Source: an uncultured Eubacteriales bacterium (GTDB lineage: Bacteria > Bacillota > Clostridia > Oscillospirales > CAG-382). Taken from it: a DNA stretch of 64,000 nt. This document shows, piece by piece, positions 58,708 to 64,000 of the stretch. Every line of letters begins with the position of its first letter. The stretch's first letter is position 1. The notes below the pieces were generated by a model that saw nothing but the letters and a program-made list of their open reading frames with translations, searched no databases and had not been told where the DNA came from. The translations under genes were made by a program, and so were the position numbers. The DNA lies in contig CAKSCV010000015.1 of NCBI GenBank assembly GCA_934444645.1, positions 1-64,000 on the forward strand. Direction: 5' to 3'.

Positions 58708-59316
58708 ATGACAAACAAACAGAACATCAAAAGAACCGCAGAGCTTGCCATTTTAACGGCAATCGTCATTGCTTTTCAGTTTTTAGGTGCTTTCATTCAC
58801 ATCGGGCCGACAAGCATCAGCCTTGTTTTGATTCCGATCGTGATCGGTGCCGTTTTGACCGGCCCGAAAGGCGGCGCTTTCTTGGGCTTTATCTTCGGCG
58901 CGATGACCTATATTGCCGGTGTTTCCGGTACGGATTACTTCACCACTGTCTTGTTTCAGGCACAGCCGATTGCCACAGCCGTCATCTGCTTCGGTAAAGG
59001 CATTTGTGCCGGTCTTTGCGCAGGACTCATTTACCGTGCGCTTGCAAAGAAGAACGCATTTGCGGCTTCTGTTGCCGCTGCCGCCGTCGCGCCGATCGTC
59101 AATACCGGTTTGTTTATTCTCGGCGGCCTGCTTCTTGTAAACGACACGTTAAGCGCCAATTTGGCAAACTTCGGTGCGGACGGACAAACGGTTGTGTATT
59201 TTCTCATCATCGGCTGCGCCGGATTGAACTTTATTGCCGAGTTTCTCGTCAATCTGGTCGTTTCTCCGGCTATTAACACCATTGTCCATGCGGTCGAAAA
59301 AAACCTTTCCAAATAA
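58708..59316 (+). CDS. ECF transporter S component, probably for pantothenate
   Basis: The 202-residue membrane protein has about six hydrophobic helices and ECF S-component features: an N-terminal basic stretch, then LAILTAIVIAFQFLGAFIHI and the loop TGPKGGAFLGFIFGAMTYI. The S component captures a vitamin and works with a shared EcfA-EcfT module, which is not encoded here. I start at 58708 because AAGGAG lies 7 bases upstream; an earlier in-frame ATG at 58654 overlaps the preceding gene's end and has no good site. Its neighbour 33 bases downstream is a pantothenate kinase, which makes pantothenate the likely substrate. Confidence 0.85.
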   Translation: MTNKQNIKRTAELAILTAIVIAFQFLGAFIHIGPTSISLVLIPIVIGAVLTGPKGGAFLGFIFGAMTYIAGVSGTDYFTTVLFQAQPIATAVICFGKGICAGLCAGLIYRALAKKNAFAASVAAAAVAPIVNTGLFILGGLLLVNDTLSANLANFGADGQTVVYFLIIGCAGLNFIAEFLVNLVVSPAINTIVHAVEKNLSK

Positions 59317-59349
59317 AAAAGCCGCTTTTTGCGGCGGAAATGAGACACT

Positions 59350-60204
59350 ATGAGCATTATCATCGGTATTGATGTCGGCGGCAGCACGACCAAAATTGTC
59401 GGCTTTACCGCAGACGAACCGCATAATAAACAGATTCTTTCGCCGATCTTCGTCAAGGCAAGCGACCCGGTCGCGTCGGTCTACGGCGCGTTCGGCAAGT
59501 TTACCTCTGCAAACGGCATTGCACTTTCCGATGTGAAAAAGGTCATGATCACCGGCGTCGGTTCGGCATTTGTCGACGACCGGCTGTACGGGATCGAAAC
59601 CCGGCACTTGTCCGAATTCGAATGCGTCGGCCGCGGCGGTTTATACGTTTCCGGCTACGAAAACGCCATCATTGTCAGCATGGGCACCGGTACGGCAGTC
59701 GTTTCAGCCAAAAACAAAGACGGCAGAACGATTTTCGAATACATGGGCGGCACGGGCGTCGGCGGCGGCACGATCGTCGGACTTTCCAAGCAGATTTTGG
59801 GCATTTCCGACATTGACCATTTGATCGGCCTTGCCGAAACGGGCGACATCGAAAAGATCGACCTTCGCATCGGCGACATTACCAAAAAAGACCTCGGCGG
59901 TCTTCCTTCTTATATGACCGCCTCCAACTTCGGAAAGCTCGATGACATGGCCACCAAAAACGACCTTGCGCTCGGCATTGTCAACATGGTGTTCGAATCC
60001 ATCGGAATGCTTGCCGTTTTTGCCGCACGCAGCAAAAAAACGCGCGACGTGGTGCTTACCGGCAATCTTTCCAAAATGCCGCAGGCAGTGCCGATTTTTG
60101 AGATCCTGTCGCAGATGTTCGATATGAATTTCGTCATTCCGAAAAACTCGGAATTTGCCACAGTCATCGGTGCGGCGCTTGCCGAATTTGAAAACGAGAT
60201 ATAG
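59350..60204 (+). CDS. coaW: Type II pantothenate kinase
   Basis: The 284-residue kinase phosphorylates pantothenate, the first step to coenzyme A. It has the actin-like ATPase motif IIGIDVGGSTTKIVGF at the N-terminus, the helix signature IVSMGTGTAVVS near residue 110, and EYMGGTGVGGGTIVGL near 130, followed by a second phosphate motif VVLTGNLSKMP. These match CoaW (Staphylococcus-type), which is typically not inhibited by CoA. It follows the ECF S component, supporting a salvage pair for vitamin B5. Spacing to the GH78 gene downstream is 12 bases, so the three are probably co-transcribed. Confidence 0.9.
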   Translation: MSIIIGIDVGGSTTKIVGFTADEPHNKQILSPIFVKASDPVASVYGAFGKFTSANGIALSDVKKVMITGVGSAFVDDRLYGIETRHLSEFECVGRGGLYVSGYENAIIVSMGTGTAVVSAKNKDGRTIFEYMGGTGVGGGTIVGLSKQILGISDIDHLIGLAETGDIEKIDLRIGDITKKDLGGLPSYMTASNFGKLDDMATKNDLALGIVNMVFESIGMLAVFAARSKKTRDVVLTGNLSKMPQAVPIFEILSQMFDMNFVIPKNSEFATVIGAALAEFENEI

Positions 60205-60216
60205 GAGTTTACCTTT

Positions 60217-62199
60217 ATGCAGGATTTTGAAGCCAAATGGATCACAAACAAGGACTTTTGTGCGCTTGAACCCATCAACGTTTTCCACAAAGAAAGCGAC
60301 GACGTAAAAATCCCGGGAAACGAAGCCTATCAAAACAAGCACATTTTGTTCCGCCGCACGTTTTCGCTGCCGGAGTTCGGCAAAGCGGTTTTGCGCATTT
60401 CGGCGGACGATTATTACAAGCTGTACATCAACGGCCGCTTTGTCACCCAAGGACCTGCGCCGGGCTATCCGTTTCATTATTATTACAATGAAATCGATGT
60501 GACCCGATACTTACATCCGCACACCAATGTGATTGCCGTACATACCTATTATCAAGGGCTGGTCAATCGCGTTTGGGTGAGTGCCGACCTGCGGCAGGGT
60601 CTTGCGTGTGAACTGTTTTTGGACGGCAAACAGGTGCTTACCTCGGATGAAACGTGGAAATGCGCCTATCACACCGGTTTTTCCGCCTGCGGCAAATTCG
60701 GCTATGACACGCAGTTTGCCGAATGCTATGACGCACGGGCGGCGGAATGCGGCTTCTCGCAGCCGGAATTTGACGACAGTGTCTGGGAAAACGCGCATTT
60801 TCGCGCACACGCGGACTACATTATGTTCCGTCAGCCGACCGAGCAACTTGCATTTTGCGACGTGAAGCCGAAAGAGCTTCGCAAAACACCGAACGGGCTG
60901 TTTATCGATTTCGGCTTTGAAGCCGTCGGCTATCTGACCTTCCGCGCTTCCGGCAAAAAGGGCGACATGCTGACGCTGCGCTTTGGCGAAGAGTTGAACG
61001 ACGACGGTTCGGTGCGTTACAAGATGCGCTGTAACTGCGACTATGAAGAAAAGTTCATTCTTTCGGGAAAAAATGCGGACGAATTAAACGAATACGATTA
61101 CAAGGCGTTCCGCTATGCGGAGCTTGAGCTTCCGGACGGTGTGACGGTGGATACCGACTCGATCCGCTTTGTCGTGCGGCACTATCCGTTCCGCGAGATC
61201 AAGCACTATACCGGAACAAACCAAAAGCTTGCGGCCATTTACAAGCTTTGCTCGGACACGATAAAATACGGCGTGCAAGAATGCTTTGTCGATTGCCCGA
61301 CGCGCGAAAAAGGTCAATATCTCGGCGATGTGACCATAGCGGGACTGGCACACGCCTCTCTCACGGGCGACCCGTCCATGATCCGCAAGGCGCTTGAAAA
61401 CTACACACAATCCACCTTCATCTGCAAAGGGCTCATGACCGTCGCTCCGGCATCGCTCATGCAGGAAATTGCCGATTATTCGCTTCAGTTTCCGTTCCAG
61501 GTGCTGTGGTATTACCGCTTCACCGGCGACAAGGCGTTTTTGCGGCAAATGTATCCGTATGTACTCGGTGTCTGCGATTTTTTTGCGGATTATCGCCGTG
61601 AAAACGGCCTTATCGAAAACGTCAAAGCCAAATGGAATTTGGTGGACTGGCCGGCGAACTTACGCGACAATTACGATTTTCCGCTTGAAAGGCCCATCGG
61701 AGAAGGCTTCCACAACGTTATCAATGCGTTTTATGTGAGTATGCTCGGCCATACCGACGAAATCGCGCGGATTTTGGGCGAAAAACCGACCGGACTGTAT
61801 GAAAACACAAAAACGGCATACATCAATGCCTTCTATGACAAGGAACAAAAACTGTTTGTGGATTCCATCGGCTCGCACCACGCGTCGTTCCATTCCAACG
61901 TGACAGCGCTCTTCGGCGGCATTTGGACAGACGAAGAAAACAAGCGCGCCATGATAAACCTCATCCGCGCAAAGAAGCTCACCTGTGCCGGCGTTTATAT
62001 GGCTTTTTTTGCGCTGTACGCCCTCAGGGAATGCGGCGAAAAAGCCTTGATGGAGGCATTGATTGCCGACGACGGCGCTTGGATGAATATGCTTGGCGAA
62101 GGTGCAACGACCTGCTATGAGGCCTGGGGCAAGGAACAAAAATGGAACACCAGTCTGTTTCATCCGTGGGCAAGCGCACCGGCAATTTTGTTGGATTAG
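60217..62199 (+). CDS. Alpha-L-rhamnosidase, GH78 family, cytoplasmic
   Basis: The 660-residue protein is predicted to hydrolyse terminal alpha-L-rhamnose. After an N-terminal jelly-roll (RRTFSLPE; DDYYKLYINGRFVTQGPAPG) and the middle beta-domain, the (alpha/alpha)6 catalytic barrel shows VDCPTREKGQYLGD. Asp359, Glu364 and Asp371 have the same spacing as Asp567, Glu572 and Asp579 of the well-studied Bacillus enzyme RhaB. Glu635 in TTCYEAWGK is a candidate for the base equivalent to its Glu841. It is shorter than many GH78 enzymes and lacks a signal peptide, so it acts on imported rhamnosides. The start at 60217 has GGAG 8 bases before it. It follows coaW by 12 bases. Confidence 0.88.
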   Translation: MQDFEAKWITNKDFCALEPINVFHKESDDVKIPGNEAYQNKHILFRRTFSLPEFGKAVLRISADDYYKLYINGRFVTQGPAPGYPFHYYYNEIDVTRYLHPHTNVIAVHTYYQGLVNRVWVSADLRQGLACELFLDGKQVLTSDETWKCAYHTGFSACGKFGYDTQFAECYDARAAECGFSQPEFDDSVWENAHFRAHADYIMFRQPTEQLAFCDVKPKELRKTPNGLFIDFGFEAVGYLTFRASGKKGDMLTLRFGEELNDDGSVRYKMRCNCDYEEKFILSGKNADELNEYDYKAFRYAELELPDGVTVDTDSIRFVVRHYPFREIKHYTGTNQKLAAIYKLCSDTIKYGVQECFVDCPTREKGQYLGDVTIAGLAHASLTGDPSMIRKALENYTQSTFICKGLMTVAPASLMQEIADYSLQFPFQVLWYYRFTGDKAFLRQMYPYVLGVCDFFADYRRENGLIENVKAKWNLVDWPANLRDNYDFPLERPIGEGFHNVINAFYVSMLGHTDEIARILGEKPTGLYENTKTAYINAFYDKEQKLFVDSIGSHHASFHSNVTALFGGIWTDEENKRAMINLIRAKKLTCAGVYMAFFALYALRECGEKALMEALIADDGAWMNMLGEGATTCYEAWGKEQKWNTSLFHPWASAPAILLD

Positions 62200-62250
62200 A
62201 AAATCGTCGAATTACACAAAAAACACCGTGAAAAAGAATCGCATTATGCA

Positions 62251-62280
62251 TTGAAAAATGCGTGCGGTTGCCTGTATAAT
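62251..62280 (+). promoter_or_regulatory. Promoter of the Gfo/Idh/MocA gene
   Basis: TTGAAA (62251-62256) and TATAAT (62275-62280) are spaced 18 bases apart, about 92 bases before the start codon. Transcription from here makes the oxidoreductase independent of the rhamnosidase. Confidence 0.75.
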
Positions 62281-62371
62281 ATACGTGTATGGCAAGGTAC
62301 GCCATAAACTTTGCAAAAAACAATGCTATGAAACACGTGCAAATCATATAAAACAAGAAAGGTTGACAAAA

Positions 62372-63547
62372 ATGGATAAAGTACGTTTTGGTATTATCGG
62401 TATCGGTAATATGGGTTCGGGTCACGCACAGTATCTGTATGCCGGCGACATCAAGGGTGCCTGCCTTGCGGCTGTATGTGATCTGAAGCAGTCGAGACTC
62501 GATTGGGCAAAGGAAAAGTTCGGCGATGATGTGGCTCGTTTCACCGACTACAAGGAAATGTTGAAGAGCGGTCTTGTGGACTGTGTGATTGTCGCTGTCC
62601 CCCACTATTTTCATCCGCCGATTTGTATCGACGTGTTGAATGCCGGTCTCAACGTCATCTCCGAAAAACCGATCGGCGTTTACACCAAGCAGGCTGAGGA
62701 ATTGATCGAAGTCGCCAAGAAATCCGACAAGGTATTCGGCCTCATGTTCAACCAGAGAACCAACGCGCTCTACCGCAAGGCGCGCGACATGGTTCAGAAC
62801 GGTGAGCTCGGCGAACTGAAGAGATGCGTTTGGATCGTTACCGACTGGTATCGCACCCAGGCTTATTACGATTCCGGCGACTGGCGCGCTACCTGGAGCG
62901 GCGAAGGCGGCGGCGTTATCCTCAATCAGTGCCCGCACCAGCTCGACCTCTGGCAGTGGATCTTCGGCATGCCGACCCAGATCCGTGCGTTCTGCCACGA
63001 AGGCAAATACCACAACATTGAGGTTGAAGACGATGTAACGGTTTACGCCGAATACGCAAACGGCGCTTCCGGCGTGTTTATCACCACCACCGGCGAATAT
63101 CCGGGCACCAACCGTCTCGAAATCTCCGGCGATAAGGGTAAGATCGTCATTGACGGCGAAGAAGGCAATTCCTTCAAGTTCTGGAAGAGCAAAGTTCCCG
63201 AGCGCGAATGGACCTTCAACTGCGATACCGGCTTTGCTTCGCCCGGTTACGACGTCATCGATGTGGACTGCTCTGCTTTCAAGATGGAAAAGGAACAGCA
63301 CAGAGGCATTACGCAAAACGTCACCAATGCCATCCTGCACGGTGAAAAGCTCATGGCTCCCGGCGTAGAGGGCATCAACGGACTTCGCATTTCCAACGCC
63401 ATTTTCCTTTCGAGCTGGCTCGGCAAGCCGGTTGACCTTCCGGTTGACGGCGATTTGTTCTTGGAATTGCTCAACAAGAAGATTGCCGGTTCCACCTACA
63501 AGAAGGAAACCAAGGAAATGGTTCTTGACACCGAAGGCACGTACTAA
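62372..63547 (+). CDS. Gfo/Idh/MocA-family oxidoreductase
   Basis: The 391-residue NAD(P)-dependent dehydrogenase has a Rossmann fold start (VRFGIIGIGNMGSGHAQYL), the conserved NAD contact AVPHYFHPPIC and the family motif VISEKPIGVY near residue 97, where Lys is the key catalytic residue. The C-terminal substrate domain shows GGGVILNQCPHQLDLWQWIFG, with a His typical of sugar-acting members. Substrates of this family are usually sugars, inositols or N-acetyl sugars; the exact one is unknown. I chose the ATG at 62372 since AGAAAGG lies 9 bases upstream and the Rossmann start follows at once. It is a single gene between its promoter and a terminator. Confidence 0.9.
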   Translation: MDKVRFGIIGIGNMGSGHAQYLYAGDIKGACLAAVCDLKQSRLDWAKEKFGDDVARFTDYKEMLKSGLVDCVIVAVPHYFHPPICIDVLNAGLNVISEKPIGVYTKQAEELIEVAKKSDKVFGLMFNQRTNALYRKARDMVQNGELGELKRCVWIVTDWYRTQAYYDSGDWRATWSGEGGGVILNQCPHQLDLWQWIFGMPTQIRAFCHEGKYHNIEVEDDVTVYAEYANGASGVFITTTGEYPGTNRLEISGDKGKIVIDGEEGNSFKFWKSKVPEREWTFNCDTGFASPGYDVIDVDCSAFKMEKEQHRGITQNVTNAILHGEKLMAPGVEGINGLRISNAIFLSSWLGKPVDLPVDGDLFLELLNKKIAGSTYKKETKEMVLDTEGTY

Positions 63548-63569
63548 TTTTCAAAATCAACAGACAAAA

Positions 63570-63599
63570 GCGGAAGTCTTTGCGGGCTTCCGCCTTTTT
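63570..63599 (+). terminator. Terminator of the Gfo/Idh/MocA gene
   Basis: A 7-bp stem (GCGGAAG / CTTCCGC) with a 10-base loop is followed by CTTTTT. Confidence 0.75.
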
Positions 63600-63632
63600 G
63601 CGAATCTATGCAAGCATAAATGAGGGATCCCG

Positions 63633-64000
63633 ATGACCTTGGTTAAAGACAAAAGCTTTTACAAACACTTCTTTTCCATGATGTTTTTGCTCGTGCTGCA
63701 GAATGTGATCGCGCTCAGCGTGAATCTCGTGGACAATGTCATGGTCACATCCTACAGCGAGACCGCCTTATCCGGCGTGGCGGCGGTCAACCAATTACAG
63801 TTCGTTTTGCAGCAGCTGATGCTCGGCACCGGCGACGCGCTCGTCTCGATTTGCAGCCAGTATTGGGGCGAAGGCAAAACCAAGCCCATCAAGTCGATCG
63901 CCAAGGCCGCCTATGTGACGGCCGGTATCATTGCACTCGGCTTTTTTGCGGCGGCAAGTCTGTTCCCCTATCAATTGGTACATTGCTTTTCCAACAACGA
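63633..64000 (+). CDS. MATE-family efflux transporter (5' part, cut by window end)
   Basis: The first 122 codons read as an integral membrane protein with the MATE opening helices: SFYKHFFSMMFLLVLQNVIA, followed by SVNLVDNVMV, which aligns with the common NLVDTIMVG-type motif, then LQQLMLGTGDALVSICSQYW. MATE proteins export drugs, organic cations or metabolites in exchange for sodium or protons; the substrate cannot be inferred. GAGGGAT lies about 7 bases before the ATG at 63633. The rest of the gene is outside the window, so length and intactness are unknown. Confidence 0.85.
   Translation, partial: MTLVKDKSFYKHFFSMMFLLVLQNVIALSVNLVDNVMVTSYSETALSGVAAVNQLQFVLQQLMLGTGDALVSICSQYWGEGKTKPIKSIAKAAYVTAGIIALGFFAAASLFPYQLVHCFSNN

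Noticed and set aside
1..64000. tRNA or rRNA genes, CRISPR arrays, transposases or integrases
   Set aside because: No clover-leaf, rRNA signature, regularly spaced repeat array or DDE/tyrosine/serine recombinase frame was seen.

Overview
The window looks like chromosomal DNA of a Gram-positive, low-to-mid GC anaerobe of the Bacillota, most likely a gut or rumen member of the class Clostridia. The evidence is a T-box leader in front of pheS, many near-consensus sigma-A promoters (TTGACA-N17-TATAAT) with AGGAG-type ribosome binding sites, S-layer homology (SLH) domain proteins, a YtvI-like membrane protein and a type II pantothenate kinase. The genus cannot be fixed from sequence reading alone.

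Layout. Positions 1-3000 form a visibly AT-richer accessory patch: a BRCT protein, two unknown small genes (one frameshifted) and a DUF234-type ATPase behind a consensus promoter and tandem palindromes. Positions 3400-13570 hold a glycan locus. An AraC regulator is divergent from a minus-strand gene row that encodes a secreted modular protein, a newly noted 44-residue acidic protein, an SLH-anchored GH99/WbsX-like protein and a cytoplasmic GH29 alpha-L-fucosidase. Positions 14000-18000 carry DUF1015 and valS. Positions 18087-26009 hold a DeoR-type regulator facing two secreted proteins, one with a metallophosphoesterase domain, across a compact divergent promoter/operator. Positions 26100-32152 hold an XRE regulator and a T-box controlled pheS-yitT-pheT unit. 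Positions 32250-39930 hold an Asp-box (sialidase-fold) protein, a surface protein with four exact-length PepSY double repeats plus SLH domains, a hairpin cluster, an orphan solute-binding lipoprotein and homoserine dehydrogenase. Positions 40100-47280 hold a YtvI/AI-2E-type protein, a membrane-anchored unknown, a GH63-like glycosidase, a second AraC regulator, a DMT transporter and a GH36 alpha-galactosidase. Positions 47400-51830 are carAB with a leader that can fold into a compact H-type pseudoknot. The rest holds a second SLH/GH99-like giant, an SGNH-like/polysaccharide deacetylase fusion, an ECF S component with pantothenate kinase and a GH78 rhamnosidase, a Gfo/Idh/MocA oxidoreductase and the start of a MATE transporter.

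How the genes fit together. Housekeeping units (valS, pheST, carAB, hom) alternate with carbohydrate genes: cytoplasmic GH29, GH36, GH63-like, GH78 and Asp-box enzymes, and large surface proteins displayed by SLH domains or by unknown means. Local regulators (two AraC, one DeoR) sit beside glycan genes. This fits a bacterium that binds and trims complex plant or host glycans outside and finishes small oligosaccharides inside, although no complete sugar transporter lies in the window. Three secreted proteins (851, 1274 and 976 residues) share an unrecognised C-terminal module. With the carA leader pseudoknot, that module is the most promising candidate for something undescribed.
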